In this document: positions 27,624 through 35,730 of the stretch, in pieces
Position numbering within the stretch: the stretch's first letter is position 1
How the letters are laid out: each line of letters begins with the position of its first letter
NCBI RefSeq assembly: GCF_000379725.1
Contig: NZ_KB903634.1
Span: 1-61,833, forward strand
Source: Cytophaga aurantiaca DSM 3654
GTDB taxonomy: Bacteria > Bacteroidota > Bacteroidia > Cytophagales > Cytophagaceae
DNA: 61,833 bases
Direction: 5' to 3'
The notes under the pieces: model-generated
Database searches by the model: none
The model's input: the letters and a program-made list of their open reading frames with translations, nothing else
Told to the model about the DNA's origin: nothing
Program-made: the position numbers and the translations under genes

Positions 27624-28511
27624 TTAGTTGCTTAATGCTTCTGCACCACCAACAATTTCCAGAATTTCTTTTGTAATAGCAGCCTGACGGGAACGATTGT
27701 ACGTTAACTTCAATGCTTTCAACATTTCCTTCGCATTCTCAGTTGCTTTGTCCATCGCAGTCATACGAGCACCATGTTCAGAAGCATTTGATTCAAGCAG
27801 GTATTTGTAGAATTGTACCTTTAATGATTTCGGTATTAATTCTTTTACAATCTCAACTTTTGAAGGCTCAAATATGAAATCAATTTCAGCGTCTGCATTC
27901 TTCACAGCTGACAACTCCTGACTTTTAATTGGCAAGAATTGTTCTGTACGAATAACCTGTGTTGCTACATTTTTGAATTCATTATAAATAACTTCTACAC
28001 GATCGTACTGACCATTTAAGAACGCTTTCATAACATATTCAGATGCCGCTCTTGCTGTATCAAAACTTAAGTTCAGGAATAGCCCCTGATAATCCAAGTT
28101 TGTATTTTCACCACGTTTTGTAAATGCTTCAGCACCTTTTTTCCCGATGCATAAAAAGTCTACCTTTTTATCCGCCGCAAGTACAGGATACTTTTCTTCT
28201 ACAAATGCAATCGCTGTCTTTACGATGTTTGAGTTGAATGCGCCAGCCAAGCCTCTATCAGATGTTATAATAACAACCAGAGCCTTTTTGATTTCTCTTT
28301 CTTCAGCATATACATTGTCTGCGCCATCTTCAAGCGATGCAGAAATGTTATGAAGAATACCGTTCAACTTTTCAGCATACGGACGAATCTTCATTGCTCT
28401 ATCCTGAGCTCTTCTCAACTTCGCTGCAGATACCATTTTCATGGCCTTTGTGATCTGCTGCGTAGAATTTACAGAAGCTATTCGATTACGTACCTCTTTT
28501 AAGCTAGGCAT
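27624..28511 (-). CDS. atpG: ATP synthase F1 gamma subunit
   Basis: A 295-residue rotor-shaft subunit. The N-terminus PSLKEVRNRIASVNSTQQITKAMKMVSAAKLRRAQ and the C-terminal helix ATENAKEMLKALKLTYNRSRQAAITKEILEIVGGAEAL are the conserved coiled-coil parts that turn inside the alpha3beta3 ring. It is the last gene of the operon, with only 3 bp between it and atpA. The palindrome at 27560-27599 follows. Confidence 0.96.
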   Translation of the reverse strand: MPSLKEVRNRIASVNSTQQITKAMKMVSAAKLRRAQDRAMKIRPYAEKLNGILHNISASLEDGADNVYAEEREIKKALVVIITSDRGLAGAFNSNIVKTAIAFVEEKYPVLAADKKVDFLCIGKKGAEAFTKRGENTNLDYQGLFLNLSFDTARAASEYVMKAFLNGQYDRVEVIYNEFKNVATQVIRTEQFLPIKSQELSAVKNADAEIDFIFEPSKVEIVKELIPKSLKVQFYKYLLESNASEHGARMTAMDKATENAKEMLKALKLTYNRSRQAAITKEILEIVGGAEALSN

Positions 28512-28514
28512 AAA

Positions 28515-30095
28515 TTATTTAGAATATTTTACAGCAACTTCTTTTGCTACTTTTTTCAATACTTCTGTGATCGCGTCGTCTATTTTACCAGACTTGATTT
28601 CTTTCAACGTGTCTTTGTGAGATGTTCTCAATGTCGTTAAGAAATCTTTTTCGAAATCACGAACTTTATTAACCAATACACTATCCATGAAACCGTTTGT
28701 AGAAACATAAATTGTTGCTACTTGCTCTTCAACAGATACCGGAGAAAAGGCTGCTTGTTTTAAGATTTCAAGGTTTCTTCTACCACGTTCGATTGTTAAT
28801 TTAGTAGATGCATCCAGGTCAGAACCAAACTTAGCAAATGCTTCCAATTCTCTGAATTGTGCTTGATCTAACTTTAATGTACCTGCTACCTTTTTCATTG
28901 ATTTGATCTGAGCATTACCACCTACACGAGATACAGAAATACCTACGTTGATAGCCGGACGAACACCAGAGTTGAATAAGTTGATCTCTAAGAATATCTG
29001 ACCATCCGTAATAGAAATTACGTTTGTAGGGATATAAGCAGAAACGTCACCAGCTTGTGTTTCAATGATTGGCAATGCAGTTAATGAACCGCCACCTTTA
29101 ACAACGCCTTTTAAAGATTCTGGTAAATCATTCATAGCTGCTGCAATTGCATCAGATTTGTTGATTTTAGCAGCTCTTTCTAACAAACGGCTGTGTAGGT
29201 AGAATACATCACCTGGGTATGCTTCACGTCCCGGTGGTCTTCTTAATAAAAGAGAAACCTCACGGTAAGCAACTGCTTGTTTAGATAAATCATCATAAAC
29301 AACTAAAGCCGGACGGCCAGTATCACGGAAATACTCACCAACTGCAGCGCCTGTGAATGGAGCGAAATATTGCATCGGAGCAGGATCAGAAGCAGTAGCA
29401 GCAACTACCACTGTATAAGCCATTGCGCCATATTTTTCAAGAGTGCCAACAATACCTGCAATCGTAGATGCCTTTTGACCACATGCTACATAAATACAGA
29501 ATACAGGTTCGCCTCTATCGTAGAATTCTTTTTGATTAATGATTGCATCCAATGCAACTGTTGTTTTACCAGTCTGACGGTCACCGATGATCAACTCACG
29601 TTGGCCACGACCGATTGGAATCATTGCATCGATTGCTTTGATACCAGTTTGCAATGGTTCTGTTACCGGCTGACGATAAATAACACCCGGAGCTTTACGT
29701 TCCATCGGCATTTTATATAATTCGCCAGTGATCGGGCCTTTACCATCAATTGGATTACCAAGTGTATCTACTACACGTCCCAACATTCCTTCGCCTACAT
29801 TTACGAATGCAATTTGTTTCTTCCTTTTAACTGTAGAACCTTCTTTGATAGCACTGTATTCACCTAATAAAACGGCACCAACATTGTCTTCTTCAAGGTT
29901 CAATACCATTCCTTTTAAGCCACCTTCAAATTCTAATAATTCTCCGGCTTGAGCCTTTGTAAGGCCGTAAATACGAGCAACACCATCACCCACTTGAAGA
30001 ACTGTACCTACTTCTTCCAATTGAGCTTCGGTTAAGGAATTGGATAACTGCTGTCTTAATACTGCAGATACCTCATCTGGTCTAACGTCTAGCAT
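28515..30095 (-). CDS. atpA: ATP synthase F1 alpha subunit
   Basis: A 526-residue non-catalytic nucleotide-binding subunit. The N-terminal beta-barrel domain is followed by Walker [41 protein letters not shown] and the arginine-finger region [25 protein letters not shown]. The length is that of the family. The catalytic beta subunit (atpD) is not in this operon. Confidence 0.97.
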   Translation of the reverse strand: MLDVRPDEVSAVLRQQLSNSLTEAQLEEVGTVLQVGDGVARIYGLTKAQAGELLEFEGGLKGMVLNLEEDNVGAVLLGEYSAIKEGSTVKRKKQIAFVNVGEGMLGRVVDTLGNPIDGKGPITGELYKMPMERKAPGVIYRQPVTEPLQTGIKAIDAMIPIGRGQRELIIGDRQTGKTTVALDAIINQKEFYDRGEPVFCIYVACGQKASTIAGIVGTLEKYGAMAYTVVVAATASDPAPMQYFAPFTGAAVGEYFRDTGRPALVVYDDLSKQAVAYREVSLLLRRPPGREAYPGDVFYLHSRLLERAAKINKSDAIAAAMNDLPESLKGVVKGGGSLTALPIIETQAGDVSAYIPTNVISITDGQIFLEINLFNSGVRPAINVGISVSRVGGNAQIKSMKKVAGTLKLDQAQFRELEAFAKFGSDLDASTKLTIERGRRNLEILKQAAFSPVSVEEQVATIYVSTNGFMDSVLVNKVRDFEKDFLTTLRTSHKDTLKEIKSGKIDDAITEVLKKVAKEVAVKYSK

Positions 30096-30107
30096 ATATG
30101 ATAATAC

Positions 30108-30656
30108 TTAGTAATTTATAACTTGTTGTGTAAATTTATTCTTAATCGAGTGCAGCTTTGTGCGAACAGTTTCATCAACTTGTAAATCATCCATTCTTAA
30201 AACAAAACCTCCCAATATGGATTCGTCTAATTTTTCGATCAATTCAACTTTGCTTGCTTTAGAAGCCATGATTGATTTGAAATTAGCACGTTGTTCATCA
30301 TTTATTGGATGTGTAGTTGTTACCTCCACAATTTTAATTCCCAACTTCTCTCTGTATTGTTTTTGAAACTCTGAAGAAATTTCAAACACAACATTCTCTC
30401 TATATTTTTTAGTAAGCAATGCCAATAAAGACATTGTAAACGGACTTACTTTGCTTTCAAATAATGCACGTAAAATTGCAGCTTTCTTCTCACCCTGAAT
30501 AATTGGATTTTTCATAACAGCAACTAATTCATGATTCTGTTTGAAAACAGATTCAATGCCTTTCATGTCGCTATTCGCCTGATCCAATACTCCTTTTTCC
30601 GCTGCAAGATCTACCAGCGATTTTGCATATCGATATGCTACTCTCGTTTCTTTCAT
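30108..30656 (-). CDS. atpH: ATP synthase F1 delta subunit
   Basis: A 182-residue stator subunit: six-helix N-terminal domain (RVAYRYAKSLVDLAAEKGVLDQ) and a C-terminal part with LGIKIVEVTTTHPI and DESILGGFVLRMDDLQVDETVRTKL, the conserved delta signature. It binds the tip of F1 and the b subunit. It lies 8 bp after atpF and 12 bp before atpA. Confidence 0.94.
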   Translation of the reverse strand: MKETRVAYRYAKSLVDLAAEKGVLDQANSDMKGIESVFKQNHELVAVMKNPIIQGEKKAAILRALFESKVSPFTMSLLALLTKKYRENVVFEISSEFQKQYREKLGIKIVEVTTTHPINDEQRANFKSIMASKASKVELIEKLDESILGGFVLRMDDLQVDETVRTKLHSIKNKFTQQVINY

Positions 30657-30664
30657 GATGCGTA

Positions 30665-31168
30665 TTAGTTCAGATTAACTTCTTTGATGTATTCGTTAAC
30701 CAAATTTCTTTGCTCGTCTGAATTGCTCAATTCTTTACGAAGAATTTTTTCAGCAATATCAAGTGCTAATGTTGCTGTGTAATTTTTCACTTCATTCAAT
30801 GCAGCATTCTTTTCTGTTTGAATAGAAATACGGGCAGCTTCAATTAAACGATTGCCTTCAGTTGTTGCTTTAGCACGGGCATCTTCCAGCATCGTTGTTG
30901 CAGCCTTTTGTGCTTCAGCAAGAATACGATCACGCTCAGCTCTAGCTTCTACTAATAATGCTTCATTTGTAGCCTGTAATTTTTCAATATCCGCACGCGC
31001 TTTATCAGCAGCAGACAATGCATCTGTGATCGAATCTTCACGCTCTCTTAAAGCGCTCATGATAGGTCCCCATGCAAATTTTGACAATAAGAACAATGTA
31101 ACCAGGAAGATTACTGTTTGCCAAAAGAATAGACCTAACTCTGGTGTGATGATACTTAATAAAGCCAT
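30665..31168 (-). CDS. atpF: ATP synthase F0 b subunit
   Basis: A 167-residue stator stalk. One N-terminal membrane helix (about residues 8-28, LGLFFWQTVIFLVTLFLLSKF) followed by a long charged coiled coil rich in Ala, Glu, Lys and Arg (SALREREDSITDALSAADKA and on). Membrane-anchored homodimer linking F0 to F1 through delta. It lies 78 bp after atpE. Confidence 0.95.
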   Translation of the reverse strand: MALLSIITPELGLFFWQTVIFLVTLFLLSKFAWGPIMSALREREDSITDALSAADKARADIEKLQATNEALLVEARAERDRILAEAQKAATTMLEDARAKATTEGNRLIEAARISIQTEKNAALNEVKNYTATLALDIAEKILRKELSNSDEQRNLVNEYIKEVNLN

Positions 31169-31246
31169 ATATATTGTAAATAATGATGTTTCAATAAAGA
31201 AAGTATATTCCGAGACCTAATGTCAACGGAATATACTTCTAAGCAA

Positions 31247-31486
31247 TTACGCTAGAGCGATCAATAGACAAACTACTACACCGAAAAGAGCAACACCTTC
31301 AATAAGTGCCGCTGCAATCAACATTGCAGTTTGAATTTTTCCACTCTCAGATGGTTGACGTGCAATAGATTCTACTGCGCTGCTACCGATACGACCGATA
31401 CCTAAACCTGCCGCTAATGCTGCAACACCTGCGCCGATACCAGCACCTGCTAATGCAAGACCATCTAATAAAATTGAATTTAACAT
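31247..31486 (-). CDS. atpE: ATP synthase F0 c subunit
   Basis: A 79-residue hairpin proteolipid. Helix 1 is glycine/alanine-rich (GAGIGAGVAALAAGLGIG), the polar loop is ARQP, and helix 2 carries the ion-binding glutamate E63 in LIEGVALFG. The residues around it lack the serine/threonine pattern of sodium-binding rings, so proton coupling is the natural reading. It lies between atpB and atpF. Confidence 0.96.
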   Translation of the reverse strand: MLNSILLDGLALAGAGIGAGVAALAAGLGIGRIGSSAVESIARQPSESGKIQTAMLIAAALIEGVALFGVVVCLLIALA

Positions 31487-31525
31487 AGTTGTATTTATTT
31501 ATTATTGAATGAAAACAAGTGGATA

Positions 31526-32596
31526 TTAATGTCCGTGATCATGATCGTCATGCGCATGTTCTTCAACTGCAGAGCCGAAGTACATTGCTGCCAATAACGT
31601 AAACACGAATGCTTGAATAAGTGCAACAAACAATTCAAGGAATGTCATGAACAAACCGAATCCTACACTTAAAGGAGCGATATAAATATTCTTAAACAAG
31701 AAAATTAAACCAATGAAACTTAATATAATGATGTGCCCTGCTGTAATGTTTGCAAACAAACGTATCATTAATGAGAATGGCTTTGTAATCATACCGATCA
31801 CTTCAATTGGCATAATTATAATTCTCAATGGTAGCGGAACACCTGGAGTCCATAATATGTGTTTCCAGTAATATCCGTTACTGTTAATTAGTGTCATGAT
31901 GAATACAATGATTGCAAGCATTAATGTTACTGCAATATTTCCTGTTAAGTTAGCTCCTCCAGGTAATAAACCTAAAAGGTTGTTAAACCATATAAAAAAG
32001 AATACTGTTAATAAGAAAGGCATGAAACGTTCGTATTTGGGACCAATCATCTTAATTGCTATTTCATCACGTACATATGAAACAATTGGCTCAAAGAATG
32101 ACTGAACTCCAGTTGGTGCTTTCCCTTTATTTTTAACATATCCTTTGGCAACTGACGTGAAAACGAAAATCAATAACGCAGCGCTGAATATAAGTGAAGT
32201 AACGTTTTTAGTGATTGAAAAATCGTATACGGCAATTGTTTTATCTTCTACACCTTCCGCATTAACTGCAAATATATGTTCGTGTAAAATTCCATAGCCT
32301 TTGTATGTGTCGCCATGGTCAAATTTAGATGATAAGAAAACTGACAAACCACCTCGCTCTGCAGAATAAACAATTATTGGTAATGGAATTGTTGCATGGA
32401 ATGTTTCTGTATTGAAGAAATGCCATTCATGAGAATCCGAAATATGGTGCATGATCATTTCTCCTGGATTGAATAGAGTCTGTGCCTGACCCGTTTCTTC
32501 CTCAATAATTTGATCGTTTGGGTTTATCGCGAAACACACTATTGACGCCATTGACATCAATAAAATAAGTAGTAATTTGTTAATTTTCGTAGCCAT
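31526..32596 (-). CDS. atpB: ATP synthase F0 a subunit, with long exported N-terminal region
   Basis: About 356 residues from the ATG at 32596, against about 270 in E. coli. The extra N-terminal part has a signal-like helix (LLLILLMSMASIVCFA) and about 100 residues that should be periplasmic. The membrane part has the essential arginine in SLMIRLFANITAGH and ends in a His/Asp tail (EEHAHDDHDHGH). The preceding gene overlaps the start by 17 bases. An ATG at 32653 is possible but lies deeper inside that gene. The extended N-terminus is usual for Bacteroidota AtpB. Confidence 0.94.
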   Translation of the reverse strand: MATKINKLLLILLMSMASIVCFAINPNDQIIEEETGQAQTLFNPGEMIMHHISDSHEWHFFNTETFHATIPLPIIVYSAERGGLSVFLSSKFDHGDTYKGYGILHEHIFAVNAEGVEDKTIAVYDFSITKNVTSLIFSAALLIFVFTSVAKGYVKNKGKAPTGVQSFFEPIVSYVRDEIAIKMIGPKYERFMPFLLTVFFFIWFNNLLGLLPGGANLTGNIAVTLMLAIIVFIMTLINSNGYYWKHILWTPGVPLPLRIIIMPIEVIGMITKPFSLMIRLFANITAGHIIILSFIGLIFLFKNIYIAPLSVGFGLFMTFLELFVALIQAFVFTLLAAMYFGSAVEEHAHDDHDHGH

Positions 32597-33008
32597 TTCT
32601 CTTTGAATCGGCGCGCAAGTTACGCAATAAGTGATAAATTTCAAATGAAGCATATAGAATGTAGAGAATAAAAAAATTCGCTACGTAAGTTATCTTATTA
32701 CCTGATAGATATACCATGCTAAATAGAATGAAAAACAAGGAGCAAATGAACCTTACAGCCATGGATCCTAAGTAAAATGTATGAAATTCTTCTCTGCTTT
32801 TTAAGCCCAAATTCGCAATAACATGTGATAAGATTGAAATAACACCAAAAAAGCCTTGGATCGTCCAAAAATGATTACTTATAAATGCTGGCTTTACGTA
32901 CGTAAGGGTAATTGCAATACCGGATGTTAGAATTAGCAAGATTGTATAGCCAAACCAGAAGTTTGACAAAATTGAGCTATTCTCCTCTTTTTTGATCATT
33001 AATGACAT
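32580..33008 (-). CDS. Small membrane protein in ATP synthase operon (AtpI-like position)
   Basis: A 142-residue protein with four hydrophobic helices (about 17-38, 46-65, 78-100 and 104-125). It occupies the place of atpI (UncI), just before atpB, and overlaps both neighbours (32 bases upstream, 17 bases downstream). Sequence similarity to AtpI is not obvious by eye. AtpI proteins assist c-ring assembly or magnesium supply, and position is the main evidence for such a role here. Confidence 0.75.
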   Translation of the reverse strand: MSLMIKKEENSSILSNFWFGYTILLILTSGIAITLTYVKPAFISNHFWTIQGFFGVISILSHVIANLGLKSREEFHTFYLGSMAVRFICSLFFILFSMVYLSGNKITYVANFFILYILYASFEIYHLLRNLRADSKRNGYEN

Positions 33009-33216
33009 CTATTATAAACTTTGTAATACTTCCAATTACACCGAAAAGCATAAAAAAAACAGTGTTCCACTTTCCTTTTACTTCAAAATGCTTGTCCAGC
33101 CACCATCCAATGGCGCCAAAAACACAGATTGTTGCAATCATTTGGAATCCGATAGCAGAATATTTGGAGAATCCTGTTAATGAGGATTTTTTCGGAATAT
33201 CCTGTTCGCTTTTCAT
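32977..33216 (-). CDS. AtpZ/AtpI-type F0F1 assembly protein
   Basis: A 79-residue protein with two hydrophobic helices (about 20-42 and 50-70). GFQMIATICVFGAIGWWLDKHF fits the AtpZ/AtpI family of small proteins opening ATP synthase operons (F0F1-ATPase subunit, putative Ca/Mg transporter). It is the first gene of the eight-gene operon. Its start codon follows a good -7 element by only 4 bases, so the message may be leaderless. Confidence 0.85.
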   Translation of the reverse strand: MKSEQDIPKKSSLTGFSKYSAIGFQMIATICVFGAIGWWLDKHFEVKGKWNTVFFMLFGVIGSITKFIIDVINDQKRGE

Positions 33217-33220
33217 AACA

Positions 33221-33228
33221 CAAAGGTA
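33221..33228 (-). promoter_or_regulatory. -7 element of ATP synthase operon
   Basis: TACCTTTG on the minus strand fully matches TAnnTTTG. Four bases separate it from the ATG at 33216, which puts the predicted transcription start at or next to the start codon. The -33 region (near 33248-33252) has only TTTCG, so the upstream half is weak. Confidence 0.55.
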
Positions 33229-33320
33229 ATACTTTATTTAACCGCATCGAAAGGTTTTTTTACACAATCTATTTTTATCAAAATCGTTCTAATGTATCTG
33301 TTAAAACTTATACGTTTTAC

Positions 33321-33328
33321 TATCTTTG
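33321..33328 (+). promoter_or_regulatory. -7 element of sprE
   Basis: TATCTTTG on the plus strand fully matches TAnnTTTG and stands 5 bases before the ATG at 33334. The -33 position has CTGTT, a weak match. As with the divergent ATP synthase promoter, the transcript should begin at the start codon or very near it. Confidence 0.55.
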
Positions 33329-33333
33329 ACTAA

Positions 33334-35700
33334 ATGAATACAAATAAGCACCTCGTTTCAATACCATTTACTTTTTTTTTACTCTTATTAGCTGTTGGAG
33401 TAACATCGGTTTCATGTAGTCAGGAAAGCAACTCATTTGTAGCACGAACATATCACAATTTACTAGCACGAGACAATGCTTTTTTTTTGGCGAGAGAACG
33501 CATGAAGCTTGTTGAAGTAAAAGTTTATGATTTAAAAGAAGATAATTACAACGTCATTCTGCACCCGATTCCACCTCTGGATACGAATAAAACAAAGGGA
33601 CTTAGTGCACAATTGGATGATATTATAAAAAAAGCCTCTATACCTATCAGAAGACATAAAAATAGCGACTATGTTGATGATAGCTATATTTTAGTAGGAC
33701 GTTGCCGTATGTACAAAGGCCAATTCAAGATGGGTATGGATACATACAAATACATGAATGCGAATGGCAAAGACGACGATGATAAAACTGAAGGCTTGAT
33801 CTATTTAATGCGGGCATATATAGCGGCTGGCCAATACGACAATGCAAAGACGGTATGTGACCACATCGAAAAACAAAAAGAACTGTCTGTTAAAAATAAA
33901 GCCTTATTCAATGTTACAAAAGCAGAGTATTTAAGGATCTACGAACGATATGATGAAATGATCCCTTTGCTTGAAGAAGCTGCGCCACTTCAAAAAAAGA
34001 GAGATATTCGCTCTCGAATGTATTTCATTCTTGGTCAAACCTACCAATTGAATGGCAATGATACTTCTGCATACAAAAATTATCATAAAGTTGTTAAATC
34101 AAATCCTCCGTATGAAATGCTGTTCATGGCACGGCTGAATTTGTATCAAGTGTCAAATGTTAATGATGAATCTTCTAAAGCTAAATTAAATAAGTACTAC
34201 ACAAAGCTTTTAAAGGACCCGAAAAACGAGGAGTATAAAGATAAAATATACTATGAAATGGCCGTGTTTGAATACAAGCAGCAAAATAAAAGTAAGGCTA
34301 TTGAATATTTAAAAAAATCATCTCAAGCAAGTAAATCCGGAGGAGTTCAAAAAGGCTTTACGTATTTAAAACTTGCAGAAATTTACTACGATGATTTAGA
34401 AGATTACGAAAATGCTGCTGCTTATTATGACAGCACCGCAGCAACATTTAATAAAAAAGATAAACGTTATCCGCTTATATCCAAACGTGAAAAAATTCTG
34501 GATGAATTTGTTAAACACATAAATACTATTAAACGACAAGATAGTTTATTAGCCGTTGCAAAATTAGACACTCTCTCATTAAACAAGTTAATTGATACAA
34601 TTATTGCTCGAGAGCAAGCTGCTTATCAAGCAAAACAATTGGCTCTGAAAAAACAAAAGGAGAATGCTGCCAATGCAGCAGCCAATGCGGCCAATACACC
34701 TGTCGGCGCAATAGCTAATGGAGACCCAAGTGCTGTCAGTTGGTATTTTTCAAATGCAACAGCAGTAAAAGATGGTCAAATAGAATTTACACGGAAGTGG
34801 GGAGATAGAAAACTGCAAGATCATTGGCGCCGATCCAAGAAGGAAGCTGTAATAGATTTTGATGCAGATGCGCCGAAAGATACTACTAAATCAAAAGGCA
34901 ATCCTGATAAAATTGCTGAGCGGGAAAAAAGTGACATTACTACATTAAAAATAGATCGAAAAAAATATTTAACAGATATTCCATACACCGACAAACAAAA
35001 AGCTGAAGCGAATAAAAAAATCGAAGATGCACTTTTTCAAGTGGCGAATATTTATAACCATAAATTAGATGAGACTGATCGTGCCATACGTACATACAAC
35101 AAACTATTGGAACGTTATCCTAAAACCGAATATGAGCCTGAAGTGTTATACAATTTATATTTGATATATAAAGAAAAGAAAGACACAAAGAAAGTTGAAT
35201 ACTATAAAGACTTATTATTCACTAAACATCCGAACTCTATTTATTCTAAATTAATTCGCAATCCGAATTATTATAGAGATACAAAAATTGCTAATAAAAA
35301 TGCAGAAGCGGACTACAGAAATGTATACGACTTGTATAAAAGCAATAAGTTCTTTACTGCTGATTCTGTAGCCTCCAGCATTATGGCTAAGTATCCGGAT
35401 AGTGATATATTGGATAAGCTGGCGTATATTAAAATTCTTTGCACAGTTAAGACAGGAAAACCGGCTGAGCAGACTCAAGAAGAAATAAAAATATTTACAG
35501 AACAATTTCCTGAAAGTAAATTATTGCCTTTAGTAGAAGATTTATCGAAAGCGATTGGCCAAAAAGGGGTAATACCCGTTAAAGATCCTGAGGCTAGTGA
35601 AGCACAACAGGATAAAGCTTCACCTCTACCTGCTGATGCAACCGAAATAACTCCGCCTGACTCGAATCAAGCTGAGCCTCCATCATTGGAACAAAAGTAA
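33334..35700 (+). CDS. sprE: Type IX secretion/gliding TPR lipoprotein SprE (PorW)
   Basis: A 788-residue lipoprotein: the signal peptide ends at a cysteine in TSVSC (residue 29), followed by the typical SprE/PorW beginning FVARTYHNLLARDNAFFLARERM and several TPR-like helix pairs (about 120-390 and 555-720). A low-complexity KQKENAANAAANAAN linker lies near residue 450 and the C-terminal tail is rich in Pro, Glu and Ala. SprE is needed for type IX secretion and gliding in Flavobacterium. The gld core operon lies 4 kb downstream on the other strand. Confidence 0.88.
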   Translation: MNTNKHLVSIPFTFFLLLLAVGVTSVSCSQESNSFVARTYHNLLARDNAFFLARERMKLVEVKVYDLKEDNYNVILHPIPPLDTNKTKGLSAQLDDIIKKASIPIRRHKNSDYVDDSYILVGRCRMYKGQFKMGMDTYKYMNANGKDDDDKTEGLIYLMRAYIAAGQYDNAKTVCDHIEKQKELSVKNKALFNVTKAEYLRIYERYDEMIPLLEEAAPLQKKRDIRSRMYFILGQTYQLNGNDTSAYKNYHKVVKSNPPYEMLFMARLNLYQVSNVNDESSKAKLNKYYTKLLKDPKNEEYKDKIYYEMAVFEYKQQNKSKAIEYLKKSSQASKSGGVQKGFTYLKLAEIYYDDLEDYENAAAYYDSTAATFNKKDKRYPLISKREKILDEFVKHINTIKRQDSLLAVAKLDTLSLNKLIDTIIAREQAAYQAKQLALKKQKENAANAAANAANTPVGAIANGDPSAVSWYFSNATAVKDGQIEFTRKWGDRKLQDHWRRSKKEAVIDFDADAPKDTTKSKGNPDKIAEREKSDITTLKIDRKKYLTDIPYTDKQKAEANKKIEDALFQVANIYNHKLDETDRAIRTYNKLLERYPKTEYEPEVLYNLYLIYKEKKDTKKVEYYKDLLFTKHPNSIYSKLIRNPNYYRDTKIANKNAEADYRNVYDLYKSNKFFTADSVASSIMAKYPDSDILDKLAYIKILCTVKTGKPAEQTQEEIKIFTEQFPESKLLPLVEDLSKAIGQKGVIPVKDPEASEAQQDKASPLPADATEITPPDSNQAEPPSLEQK

Positions 35701-35730
35701 GTACGATCAACTTATTGAAATTTTAACCGA

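Noticed and set aside
29370-29720. A 116-codon plus-strand frame inside atpA, rich in Cys and Asn
   Set aside because: It is antisense to a highly conserved gene and has a composition typical of a shadow frame.
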